A stretch of 22,500 bases of DNA from NCBI RefSeq assembly GCF_964340395.1, contig NC_135555.1:23630225-23652724 (forward strand). Direction: 5' to 3'. The position numbers and the translations under genes were made by a program. This document shows, piece after piece, positions 1-9,922 of the stretch. Below the pieces are notes generated by a model that was not told the origin of the DNA, did not search any database, and worked only from the letters and a program-made list of their open reading frames with translations. This stretch comes from Glandiceps talaboti (Eukaryota; Hemichordata; Enteropneusta; Spengelidae). The stretch's first letter is position 1. The number at the start of each line of letters is the position of its first letter.

Positions 1-195
1 TTGAATTCCACTCGGATTTGATATCATCATGAGGTTCGCCATCAATTAACCATTCAATGTCAAAGTAAAGACTTTGTGAGTAATAATATTGACTCTTGAT
101 TTTGCATTTAAATTGGAATGTTCCTACATCTACACCTGGCATAGGACCTTCCAGAATAGGATCAAGTTCCGGTAAAATCAATCCAAATGTCTCAT
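1..195 (-). CDS. Exon 9 (partial): module following D8C, VWDE-like
   Basis: After a GTTTCAG acceptor the frame is open to the window edge, with phase joining Asp371. Visible motifs are ETFGLILPELDPILEGPMPG, then GTFQFKCKIK and YFDIEWLIDGE. The pattern 'P.L..GP..G......F.C.......Y...W.IDG' resembles the region that follows D8C and precedes VWD in VWDE-like proteins; this assignment is from memory of the family and is less certain than the D8C call. The exon is incomplete at position 1. Confidence 0.75.
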
Positions 196-527
196 CTGAA
201 ACAAACGTATACACAAACAAATGAATACATAGGGGAAAAAAGACAGATGGTGATCGTCAACAATGACAGCTACAAGAAAAAATAGTATTTTGCTTTTGCG
301 AATTTAGTATATCCTCTGCTTCATAAATGGCTTCTCAAAAAACACTTATTCGCTACTGTTGACTTTCAATTTATGTTTGTCCGTAATACTTTTCACAAAA
401 TATCGTTGTACCTTCAAATTGCATTCTTCTGCACCCTCATATCAGAATTTCATAAAGGACCAAGCAACTATCTAGAATGTTTCGGTTCACTGAAATAATA
501 TCATAGTGATATATGTATGCAGTGTAC

Positions 528-560
<33 letters not shown>

Positions 561-800
561 TTCTAGCTATCTTTCTGTGCCTGATGTGTCTGTCTTGCGT
601 GTGTATTTATTGTATGTATGTATGTATGTATGTATGTATGTATGTATGTATGTATGTATGTGTGTGTATGTATGTATGTATGTATGTATGTATGTATGTA
701 TGTATGTATGTATGTGTGTGTATGTATGTATGTATGTATGTATGTATGTATGTATGTATGTATGTATGCATGCATGCATGCATGCATGCATGTATGTCTG

Positions 801-839
<39 letters not shown>

Positions 840-882
840 ATGTATGTATGTATGTATGTATGTATGTATGTATGTATGTATG

Positions 883-913
<31 letters not shown>

Positions 914-2546
914 GAGTAATATTGATAAAATGAATAATAGTGCATGCATTCACTATTATTCATTAGTCTCACCATGGCAGTATGACATGTTACAAGTAGG
1001 AACGCCTTTAAGATAGTAGACATTAAACTCTTGACAATTCTTAACCAATATATCCCACTTTTCACCACAACACTGCGTGTCACTTGTTGTTGCACAGATC
1101 GTTCGTATACTTACTTCTCCGTCTTCAGTTGGTGGTGGTTCTGAAAGAAAAGTACGTTTTTTCTTTATTTTTTAATGATGGCAAGATATCAATATTGACA
1201 ACGTGGTACACTGAATCTGAATGGCTGCAGAGAATTTAACTTGTATAGTTACATTATTACTTCACATCGAATTATGATTGTGCACCAAACCACAGGATCC
1301 TAATTGATAAATCTAACCATTGTGAAACGAATGATTGTGCTTTATACTTCATATAATTCATTTTAGAAACTAACACAGATAACAAAATGTTTGTATTTAC
1401 GCCGACAATTGACATGGCAGCTCATTATTGCCAGGATACTGTGTTATGTGCTTGAGGGTAGGAAATGATCATATTGATTATGATGCATCACAGCTGTGAT
1501 AATAATGGTATGTCACGTTAGAAAGGTAGACAGACTGTACCATGTACTAAGACTGTAGCACGACCTAAGACCAAATGAAAAAAATATGTGTTTCCAATAA
1601 CCCGACCGACCCTTGCAACATTTGAAACAAAGGGTTAACAAAATCTTTGTGTTCTTGGTCTTCATGCATGTCTGTTTTCTTTCTCCAGTGATGTCTGTAA
1701 ATATTTCATCAAACTATCACAGAAGGGGTATTTAAAAAAATGCAATAAAATAAAATCCCGACGCCTACCCTGTTTTTTCTAAGGCTGTGTTTTCGGAAAC
1801 ACACAATATTAATTTGTTCACCTTATGCAAAGTAAATTGCAATGCCAATTATTAAGGCAAGAGCGGATACTATAAGATTTTCCAAGTGTTACTGTCAACC
1901 AGCATATTGATTCAGCAATGAAATTCAATTTTGATGGCGTTTTGACAAGTCTCAAAAATATAGTTCCGAATTGATTCGGTCAATAAAGAAAATTGTTCCC
2001 GTTTGATCTGTCAGTCCCGAAATATAGGGTGATACGGATATGGCACTTGGTATATGGTAAGGGTACATACCTGTCATCCACAAAGGATTGTCAGTATTAC
2101 AGTATGTCTGTTGAACACACACACTTGGTATATCAAGACTTTTGTCACCATCAAAACGATACCATTGATCAATCAGCTTATCATCACAATAGACGTCTTT
2201 ATTTTCATCCATTTTACGTAACATACTGCGCCAAGGGTCATTAATGATTTTATGTGATTGGCATGGATCTGTAGAGAACCAAATACGAATATGATATATA
2301 TTTATTAGAAATCAGAGATTTCAAATGGTGACGTCATGTTTATCCAACAAACCTAGCACTCTGACACTACTCTATCGCTAATAAACGATACATTGCACAC
2401 TGCACATAGTACCAATGTCACCTTACCTGTGCAATTTGTCCCTTCTTCAAAGCAAGGTTTGCCAGAGTTTTCTGAGGAGAATAAAAAAGTAATGTACATT
2501 ACACATCTAACTTAAAGTGAAAGGAAAGGGACAAGAGAACTTTAAT

Positions 2547-2586
<40 letters not shown>

Positions 2587-2709
2587 TACATACATACATA
2601 CATACATACATACATACATACATACATACAGGCAGGCAGGCGGGTACGTGGGTAGGCAGACAGTCGGGCGGGCAGACAGACAGACAGACAGACAGGCAGG
2701 CAGGCAGGC

Positions 2710-2750
<41 letters not shown>

Positions 2751-2794
2751 CATACAGACAGACAGGCAGGTAGGTAGGTAGGCAGACAGTCGGG

Positions 2795-2872
<78 letters not shown>

Positions 2873-5800
2873 TATGAATCTATAATTTTTAACTTGAAAT
2901 TTATTTTCCAATGGTATTGTTACCAAATGGCGTAAAATAGTATTACATGATAATGTAGGTCGGAATGTTCAAACTGTAAGGAATGTCAAGTTGGTTTCAC
3001 GTTGCAGTTTTTGAAAAAGTAACACTCATATGAATATCGTGAAAGAAATAATAACATTGATTACTGAAGATTATACATCAAGCATGTAAGAAAGTCAGTG
3101 CTTTCACGTGTTTTGATCAGCATTTATTTTCCCCCAACTTTTATGTTTTCTTCTGGTGGCTAAATACAGAGGTAAAATGGCGTACTCAAATTAAGATAAA
3201 TGTCAGCCATTCACATTCTCCACCTCTTGTTATAGCGCATTTTCAGGGACGTAATTATGCACAACTTATTTTAATGGACCAACACAGTCAACTTATTTTG
3301 CTCTTTGATAACTTAGTTGAGTCGACCACTTCATTTTGGACAACTTCTTTTGCTCTTCGATAACTTGTTTGAGTCAACTACTTCGTACATATTGTACATC
3401 TTTTCCTCCTCGTCAATAACTCATTTGCATGCATCATTTCTCAATTGTGTATTGGCCTACACACTCGTCATGTATACATCTCAATCAAGTACTCCATCGC
3501 ACGTTCTGTTGGTAGACCTATTCAAACACCCCTAAGCCACTGGAGATGATTATTGTGCCGAATATTTATTAATTATAAACAATAAGTTACCTATCAGTAG
3601 AATAGGGGTGCCATTGTATCCTTTCTTTCTTAGGTATCCTTATTATCAATATTTATATTAATAACAGATATCGATTTGTGGAATATTTGGGTAAGTTGAC
3701 AGCCGGAGTGTACCGATGGTTCACACACCACAACCAATGATCATTTATTATTTGGAGAGCAAATCTTCATAGGAGACTGGTTAGTTATCATTTTTACTTT
3801 CCGGGTTAAACACCATGAGAACCCATCAGTTCCTCTTCAAAAACCTACACAAAATCTTGATGATGCTCTTTGACATAATGGCAGATTATGTATGACGCGT
3901 AGTGACGTATGTTCAAGAGAACACATGTTCACTGAAGACAACTCCTGAGAAATGATATATATAAGTTATTGAAGAGGAGAAAAGGATGTTGTGGTTGACT
4001 CCAATAAGTTACCAAAAATAAGTTGTACAAAATATATGGTCGAATCAAATAGGTTATCGAAGAGAAGAAAATGTTGTCCAAAATCTAGTGGTCGAATCAA
4101 ATAAGTTGTACAAAATGTAGTGGTCGACTCAAATAAGTTATGCATTATCATGTCACTGAAAATTAACATACACGGGTTGTTTCTAATTCTGGGTTGCAGT
4201 TTTGGCAGACATTCATTACTGTAACATTGATATCTGTCACAGCTTGCAGGTAAACCCTGTCTATCTAAGTATCAGTAAAATCGTATTCTTACCAGTACAG
4301 TAGGTCATATTGCAGACAGGAACCTGTATGAGATTGTAGACATTAAAATCAACGCAGTACTTCACTTCAATCTCCCAAGACATACCACAACATTCATAAT
4401 CACTGGTAGTGGCACATACAGACCGCTGGACGATGGCGTGTGGAGTATCCGGTAGTTGACCTGAAGAAACAACAGTCAAATCAGAGAGCGCAAGGTGATA
4501 CTGTAATGCCGAATTTGGTCAACTAATTCATCATTTTGGCTGAATGAGCGTAGCTCTAATATTTGTCCAATTAATTGCTCAGAGAGAGGTTCTAGACTAG
4601 AAAGGGTGCGGTACTCCCCAAAATGCTCATACCTGGTTTGCTTCAGAGGTTCTAAAACGCAAACCTAGTTAATATTAATTTCAACCAAACCACTGACAAG
4701 GAAAAGACAGAGAATCAGGTTCGATAATCTCGGGTCCATACGTCGGGATGATCTAACCGTTGATAGCGCTATAATGTTTTAAAATACTTCTATAAAACAT
4801 ATAGAGTAGATATTTCTTGGTTGCCATGTAAGGGTGTCGTGTCACTGGCTGTTGCCTTCGTTCTGAATAGAAATCTTCCTGATTTAGGCATATCCGACCA
4901 AGAATTCTCTTTACAGTTACTTGGTGACAAGCAAACGCATGAATCGTTGGTAGATGTAGCATATTCAAACCTAGGCAAATTGCGACAGTATTGACCATGC
5001 AAGAAATTCCCTTGTGAATTGGCCTCTTGTTTAAGAAAATCTTAGATGGATAAATGTATCAATATGAAATGCGTGCCAAAAGTGATCACTTGTGAAATCC
5101 CGTTCGCTTTCCTAGAATGGTAATACCATTAATACCATTTAACCCATTTAGGAGGACTTTGCAAATTTAGCAGATTATTACAAGACTAAGGACAGATCAG
5201 TAGTCTTACAGTTGTAAAATACAAATAAAGCACACAATTATTCATGCCATTTTATCACATCAAACCTTAGGTTTAAGCATTGCTTTAACATAATTTTTTT
5301 TCAACACACTAACAAAGAAAAGCAGATTCCGACAGAGACTTGCGTTAAGAAACAAGCATGCAATATTATCAAAGTTCTTCGGTATCTATTAATTTTTAAA
5401 GCAATCGATCCGTCCTATATAATTACAGTTTTACTCAATTACATATCCAAAATGATTAAAAACCTGGGTGACATACAACGATGGCATTTCAAGTCGTAAA
5501 AGGTATGACAAATTGACAGCTGTGCAGCAAAATTTGGCCTGCCCGACAAGAAACGTGACTCAAACTATGCCCCTACTCACGTAGTCATCTAAACAAACCT
5601 AAAGATAACATGTACTATTGTGTATAATACAGTATTATCACAACTTGATTTTTTTATTGCACGTATACATCACATGGATACGAACCTCTCATCCACACCG
5701 GCATATCAGTACTGCAGTATGACCTTGGAACACATCGCTGTGGTATATCGCTAACCAAACGGTACCATCCGTTGGTTAAAGGTTTGTCACAGTTCGCCTC

Positions 5801-8800
5801 TTCAGGGGATGCATACTTAATGTGTCTACTACGCCATGGTTCATCCAAGTAACTGTACATGTTACAGGGATCTGGGGTATGAAAGCACAAGGCGATAAGT
5901 CATTTACTAATTACTTTTGGAATTGCAAATGGCTTGTCATCATAACACCGAGATCGCTTTGTGACCTATTTTTTATTCTATTTTTGACTATTCCTCGAGT
6001 TTTAGCATCATTATTTGTATGTTGCACATAAGGTCAATAGTAACCACATAACACAAGTATATCATGCCACATACCCCAATGGAAAATATCATAAAGATAA
6101 CATGTACTAAATTCTCTGAAGACGGATTTGGTCAATACTATGTCAGCGTTATATGTGTAAATTGAAATTACAAATCCTCTCATCCCAGTTCTCAACAGAA
6201 ACATCCTAAAGATACAAACAATTTCTTTTGTAAACCTGCCTATGTTAAACCTAAATCATACAATTTAAAAAGAAAATTTTCATTATCTCACCTAGGCAAT
6301 TGGTACCATTTTGATAATATCCTGGACAGCAAACATATTCATGGTAATATTCCGTTCTATACCCTCTTCTATACTCTCTCCTATATGCCGTACTGTAATG
6401 AAATATCATTATACGTATATACCAGATTTGAACTGAATGCACCCCGTAAGGGCAAACCGTAGGTTTTTGCTCCTACACACATTGTTGGAATGCATTCTTA
6501 TTAAGATATAGCCTAATTACCGAAAATGATTAATTATGCACATTAATCATTAAAAATAAATACTATGCCAACAGGCTTTATAGGATATGAGCGTTTGTTA
6601 TGTCTGTGCCAAATTATATTGAATTTGAAACCTGGCATTCGTAATATAATGCATTTGAAGTTTGCATTCTTAAGATATAGCCAAATTACTAAAAATCATT
6701 ATGCAAATGACTAATTAATCTTCATTGGATATTTACCAAAATCTAATCGGTTCTTGTGATTAGCATATGGAAGATGTGTAGCAAGTTTCATTAGAATCGG
6801 TACTGTAGTTACCGCGTTGTCGAAATATCGTGTCTACTGGCGCGCGCGCGCACACACACACACACACATACACACACACACAAGTATAACACAAATATAA
6901 CATAACCTATTACGGGAGGTAAAAATAGGGATATTGTAACAGCCACAAAAATGCAAAATCATGACAATGGTTGGATACAAATAATAAATATTTCTAATAT
7001 ACTGTATATTGTAAATCATCTTGTGCATACACATTGAATAGATTTTTACTCCCTCACTCACTTACTCATGATCACTCAACCCCCTCACTCGTTCACTCAC
7101 TCAATTAATCTTGATCAATTAGTCACTTACTCACGCGCTCGCTCGCTCGCCCACTCACACGCTTATTCACTAGTACTCCCTTCCTCAATCAATTAATGAA
7201 TCGCTCTATTGCTCGCATCGGTCACTCACTCACTCACTCACTCACTCACTCACTCACTCACTCACTCACTTACTTACTCACTCACTAACTAACTCACTCA
7301 CTCACTCACTCAATCGCTCGCTCACACTCACTCACTCACTCACTCACTCACGCACGCACGCACGCACTCACTCACTCACCCTCTCACTCACTCACTCACT
7401 CACTCACTCACTCACTCACTCACTCACTCACTCACTCACTCAGTCAGTCACTCACTCACTCACTCAATTGATTAATTAATTAATTAACCAGTCACTCAAT
7501 CGCTCGCTCCATCGCTCGCACTCACCTACTCATTCACTCACTCACTCATTCACTCACTCACTCATTCACTCACTCACTCACTCACTCATTCACTCACTCA
7601 CTCATTCACTCACTCACTCACTCACTCACTCACTCACTCACTCACTCACTCACTTACTTACTCACTCACTAACTAACTCACTCACTCACTCACTCAATCG
7701 CTCGCTCACACTCACTCATTCACTCACTCACTCACGCACGCACGCACGCACGCACGCACTCACTCACTCACCCTCTCACTCACTCACTCACTCACTCACT
7801 CACTCACTCACTCACTCGCTCGCTCACAACAACAACAACAACAACAACAACAACAGCAACAACAACATCAACAACACCAACAACAACAACAACAACAACA
7901 ACAACAACTCACTCACTCACTCACTCACTCACTCACACACGCCCACTCGCTCGCTTGCACTCATTCACTCGATCGATCGATCGATCGATCGAGATGACGA
8001 TTGGTTGGCATGGTCGACCATCTAATTTGCTGAGATATGGTTTATCTAAAGAAAGGGAAAAGCACAAAGCCTGGTGTTCTGTGGTTAAATGGGATGGCAA
8101 GTTTTGTAATTGATGAATTTCGTGCCAGCAAATACAGTGGGCTCTAACAAATAAACTACAGTTGTTTCAAGCACTATATAGTTGATTCTACTTGGAACCC
8201 CTTGCCTTGCATCAATGAGAGTAATCTTCCTGTTGATGTTATTTAAAATCTCAACTTCTGTATTGCATAATTGACAAATCTTATTTATAATAAGGCGTAA
8301 AAAATGCGTGGTTCCGATTACATTCAATTTTAAAATAGATTGGGTAGGTAGATTTTTTTATATTTTATTATACTTTTTCATTTGTGAGTGTCAACGTTCA
8401 GGTTTTCCATTGTTTTCCAAATGGTCTCTGTGTTGTTTATTTCTTTCTATCAGATGTAATCAATACAGATTGGAAGAATAGTTTTAAATTGTCTTTTTAA
8501 GTTGATGTCAGTTTCCGCATCGACTATTTCTTGCGAGACTTCATGATTTGTCATTTTTCACGAATAAGTAAAAAAAAAGAAGTTTAGGTTCGGTGTGAAA
8601 AACTAGGCGGGGTCGGGTAATTGTAACCGGAACCAAACAACTTTTTTTTTATTTGGCCTAATATGAATTCCAGTGTACCATTCTGCCGTGAAATCTATGT
8701 ATTAACCAAACACACGCAAGAAACGTTGGGGCGGTAAGGTTGTTGAGTTCCAAGAATCGACGTTGAACTTACCGGTACTTCGTACATCTTCCCCAACTCC

Positions 8801-9848
8801 AGAATTTACAAGAAGTGGTTGTCTTGTGAGCGTAAGATACACTGACACTGTATGAATATGACACACTCCGACTCTTTTCTACTGGGCAAACATTCTCTCT
8901 GAGGAATGATTGAAAACATGAATACATAGCATATATTTTACAGAAATCGGTTCGAGAATTTGTGATGATGTGATGCATCTTACTCCGGGATCTTACTACC
9001 AAACCAGAAAATCTATATCGTTTCAATTAGGCAGCACGGTGTTTTTTTACATCTCACACAATATGCAATATTTCTTGTTACAATTTACACAAACGAAATA
9101 TGGGCACTGATAGCACGCTCATGAAATGTTACATTTTATCTCCACTGTGTACACAAACAGAATTTCGTATTTGAATCTTTCTTGTTTCATCTGACAGTGA
9201 TGTAGAACTTTGTCCACAGTGAGATAAAATGTATCATTTATGTGTCACGCGCAATCAATGTCTACCTTTTGTTTTTAATATAATTTACCAAAAAACGTTT
9301 TGTGAGAGGTAAAAAGCTCCCTGTGCTTGCTGCTAAACTCCTCTGGCTATTCTGCTCTCTGTGAAGGCATCGGAAGGTTGCTAGTGTGGATGACAGCTCG
9401 ATTCTCGGGTATTTGCTCTCGATCGCAACTTTCAGAAGAAAGCCCGAGGTCTAGCAGCTAGACTACATGTTCCCTAGCTGAAACTATATAGTTACTCTGG
9501 TTTGGTAGTAAAAAAAACATCATGATACCTAACCCAAACTTTAAAGTCACTCTGGTATCTTACATTTGTAATATATTCGAAGATTGGAGGAAATTGTTCA
9601 AAAAGTTTCATGCTTGTAAGAAAGATATTCATGTAATAGCTAAATTTATGATTCGTTAAGAAAATATCAAAGATGTATGCATATCCAGTAATTACTTTCA
9701 AAATATACAAATTAAATCACTCTACATACCCATCAGGTGGTAAAGAATCCATTATTTGCAAAGACCAAATTCTAGTAACAAATATACATGAGAAAAGAAA
9801 CAGTTTTAACGCCAATCTACGGGAAGAACTACACTGACTCGAAGTCAT
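1..9848 (-). CDS. Secreted EMI-D8C-D8C multidomain protein, VWDE-like; nine exons, 3' end outside window
   Basis: Coding exons in transcript order are 9730-9848, 8773-8898, 6292-6392, 5686-5871, 4293-4460, 2427-2471, 2071-2268, 973-1140 and 1-195 (partial). Every junction is GT-AG and every phase matches (2,2,1,1,1,1,1,1), giving 435 residues without a stop. Seen in order: basic then hydrophobic N-terminus (about 1-30, signal peptide); EMI domain (about 41-116) with the NVCP start and CCPGY end; D8C domain 1 (116-233); linker with two cysteines (234-248); D8C domain 2 (249-370); then a segment (371-435) resembling the region after D8C in VWDE-type proteins. Family knowledge: EMI and D8C are extracellular disulphide-rich modules of matrix or secreted proteins (EMILINs, uromodulin, GP2, OIT3, VWDE). 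Inference: a secreted or matrix protein that probably continues into VWD and EGF modules to the left. A UMODL1-like identity (EMI at the N-terminus) is the alternative. Introns are 158-2380 bp and carry most of the local repeats. Confidence 0.88.
527..912. repeat. Microsatellite cluster: (TGTC)n then a long (GTAT)n array
   Basis: A (TGTC)n run at 527-561 is followed, after 50 bp, by a 302-bp (GTAT)n array at 611-912. The array is interrupted by TGTGTGTG and a GCAT variant block (768-790) and a (TG)n run near 801-822. It lies in the intron 196-972 of the EMI-D8C gene. Long cysteine/tyrosine/methionine frames on both strands are artefacts of the repeat. Confidence 0.97.
973..1140 (-). CDS. Exon 8: D8C domain 2, C-terminal half
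   Basis: The 168-nt exon lies between a TCTTTCAG acceptor and a GTGAGA donor. It encodes PPPTEDGEVSIRTICATTSD, then TQCCGEKWDILVKNCQEFNVYYL and PTCNMSYCH. It equals exon 5 in length, phase and cysteine positions and completes the second D8C domain. The intron on its 3' side (196-972) contains the (GTAT)n array. Confidence 0.88.
2071..2268 (-). CDS. Exon 7: D8C domain 2, N-terminal half
   Basis: The 198-nt exon lies between a CTCTACAG acceptor and a GTATGT donor. It encodes 65 residues beginning (D)PCQSHKIINDPWRS, then YCDDKLIDQWYRFDGD, IPSVCVQQTYC and NPLWMT. It matches exon 4 motif for motif, with four extra residues before the CVQQ cysteine pair. The intron position after WM(T/R) is identical in both copies. 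Confidence 0.88.
2427..2471 (-). CDS. Exon 6: 45-nt linker exon with two cysteines
   Basis: A very short exon between a CCTCAG acceptor and a GTAAGG donor, phase 1 at both ends. It encodes NSGKPCFEEGTNCT, with Glu and Asp completed across the flanking junctions. The spacing C-x6-C and the following DPC of exon 7 resemble the short cysteine linker that precedes D8C modules. It is too short for a domain call. Its support is the correct phase on both sides and the consensus splice sites. Confidence 0.75.
2547..2873. repeat. (GACA)n microsatellite with (CATA)n and (GGCA)n blocks
   Basis: About 327 bp of tetranucleotides: (GACA)n, a (CATA)n block at 2586-2630, GGCA/GGTA variants, then long pure (GACA)n to 2873. 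A variant motif containing CAGACAGTCGGG occurs twice (near 2657 and 2781), showing internal duplication. It lies in the intron 2472-4292. Confidence 0.97.
3238..4167. mobile_element. Inverted-repeat (foldback or MITE-like) element, about 0.93 kb
   Basis: Two arms of about 190 bp, 3238-3430 and about 3960-4167, are diverged reverse complements. The outer ends read TTTTCAGGGACGTAATTATG on the left and, reverse-complemented, TTTTCAGTGACATGATAATG on the right. Each arm contains repeated units with the core GAGTCGACCACT and ACAACTTATTT. The central about 530 bp shows no coding frame. No clear target-site duplication was found, so the superfamily is open. It lies inside intron 2472-4292. Confidence 0.75.
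4293..4460 (-). CDS. Exon 5: D8C domain 1, C-terminal half
   Basis: The 168-nt exon lies between a TTCTTCAG acceptor and a GTAAGA donor. It carries SVCATTSDYECCGMSW, VKYCVDFNVYNL and PVCNMTYC, the six remaining cysteines of the D8C domain. The motif ATTSD.(E/Q)CCG...(I).VK.C..FNVY.L is shared with exon 8, which has exactly the same length and phases. Together with exon 4 this makes a complete D8C module with ten cysteines. Confidence 0.9.
5686..5871 (-). CDS. Exon 4: D8C domain 1, N-terminal half
   Basis: The 186-nt exon follows a TACCCCAG acceptor. It encodes 61 residues that open (D)PCNMYSYLDEPWRS and carry NCDKPL, GWYRLV, RCVPRSYC and PVWMR. These are the hallmark D8C motifs (DPC...DEPWR, CD..L..GWYR, CVP...C, P.WM.G) of uromodulin, GP2, OIT3 and VWDE. 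The donor reads GTTCGT, weaker than the other donors of this gene, but it falls exactly where the second D8C copy has its intron and gives the same phase 1. Confidence 0.88.
6292..6392 (-). CDS. Exon 3: second half of EMI domain
   Basis: The exon starts after a TTACAG acceptor and ends in a GTGAGA donor. Its 33 full codons give the Tyr/Arg repeat YRREYRRGYRTEYYHEY followed by VCCPGYYQNGTNCL. This is the signature end of EMI domains: Y-x-x-x-Y repeats, then CCPG and a final Cys. Joined to exon 2 the domain is about 75 residues, a normal EMI length. It ends in phase 1, and with exon 4 the leftover g makes Asp116, the D of the D8C opening DPC. Confidence 0.9.
6440..6882 (+). repeat. Dispersed-repeat fragment ending in a (CG)n(CA)n tail
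   Basis: Two related halves share GCATTCTTA..AAGATATAGCC followed by AATTAC (near 6491 and 6665). They are followed by GCAAGTTTCATTAGAATCGG near 6780 and a tail of (CG)5 and (CA)n at 6841-6882. That layout, conserved body plus microsatellite tail, is typical of non-autonomous interspersed repeats. The element class is not assignable here. Confidence 0.6.
7049..7992. repeat. Kilobase-scale (ACTC)n satellite with embedded (CAA)n and (GATC)n
   Basis: About 940 bp dominated by ACTC tetranucleotides, with variant blocks (CGCA, TTAC, CTAA, CGCT, ATTA). There is a (CAA)n tract at 7826-7906 and a perfect (ATCG)n end at 7971-7991. A block containing CACTTACTTACTCACTCACT followed by AACTAACT, AATCGCTCGCTCACAC, CGCACGCACGCACG and CACCCTCTCAC occurs twice, about 384 bp apart. 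It lies within intron 6393-8772. Confidence 0.97.
8773..8898 (-). CDS. Exon 2: first half of EMI domain
   Basis: The 126-nt exon follows a CCTCAG acceptor and ends in a perfect GTAAGT donor. It encodes residues 41-81, beginning ENVCPVEK and ending with the motif CKFWSWGRCTKY. Three cysteines and the aromatic, Tyr-rich spacing match the first half of EMI domains, small cysteine-rich modules near the N-termini of secreted matrix proteins such as EMILINs, multimerins and MEGFs. The exon enters in phase 2 and leaves in phase 2 (cg, completed by t to Arg82), fitting both neighbours exactly. Confidence 0.88.
8993..9511. mobile_element. Candidate MITE with 16-bp terminal inverted repeats
   Basis: TTACTACCAAACCAGA at 8993-9008 is the exact reverse complement of 9496-9511. 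Just inside, CTATAT recurs on both sides. The interval holds a further inverted repeat at 9115-9254 and a weaker one at about 9328-9464. No transposase frame and no obvious target-site duplication are seen. It lies in intron 8899-9729. Confidence 0.5.
9115..9254. repeat. Imperfect inverted repeat (hairpin)
   Basis: Arms around ACATTTTATCTCCACTGTG (9131-9149) and CACAGTGAGATAAAATGT (9217-9234) are near-perfect reverse complements, with weaker pairing extending outward on both sides. A spacer of about 67 bp separates them. Confidence 0.75.
9730..9848 (-). CDS. Exon 1: signal peptide (residues 1-39)
   Basis: The exon starts at an ATG in a fair initiation context (GCCATGA, G at -3). It encodes a serine-rich start, an RR pair at 10-11, and a hydrophobic core around LALKLFLFSCIFV (12-24), followed by a polar stretch ending SLPPD. 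That is a typical cleavable signal peptide, with cleavage plausible around residues 28-31. The exon ends in a GTATGT donor with two bases (gg) left over, and exon 2 supplies an a to complete Gly40. The frame stays open upstream to another ATG at 9941, but that ATG lies in the CRE/TATA motifs, so the inner ATG is preferred. Confidence 0.75.
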
Positions 9849-9922
9849 GGCTAAGCCAGATAGAGACAGAACTAACCGGTGACAGAATAAAGTTGGTTTA
9901 TACGTAGAATAGACCAATTGTG

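Noticed and set aside
506-1095. Six overlapping long open frames on both strands at 506-1095
   Set aside because: They are translations of (GTAT)n and (TGTC)n repeats (MYVC / HTYI periodic peptides), not genes.
2499-2926. Open frames rich in SVCL or TDRQ repeats
   Set aside because: They are products of the (GACA)n array; no non-repeat coding context.
8940-8965. tRNA-like B-box (GGTTCGAGAAT)
   Set aside because: No matching A-box or cloverleaf arms around it.
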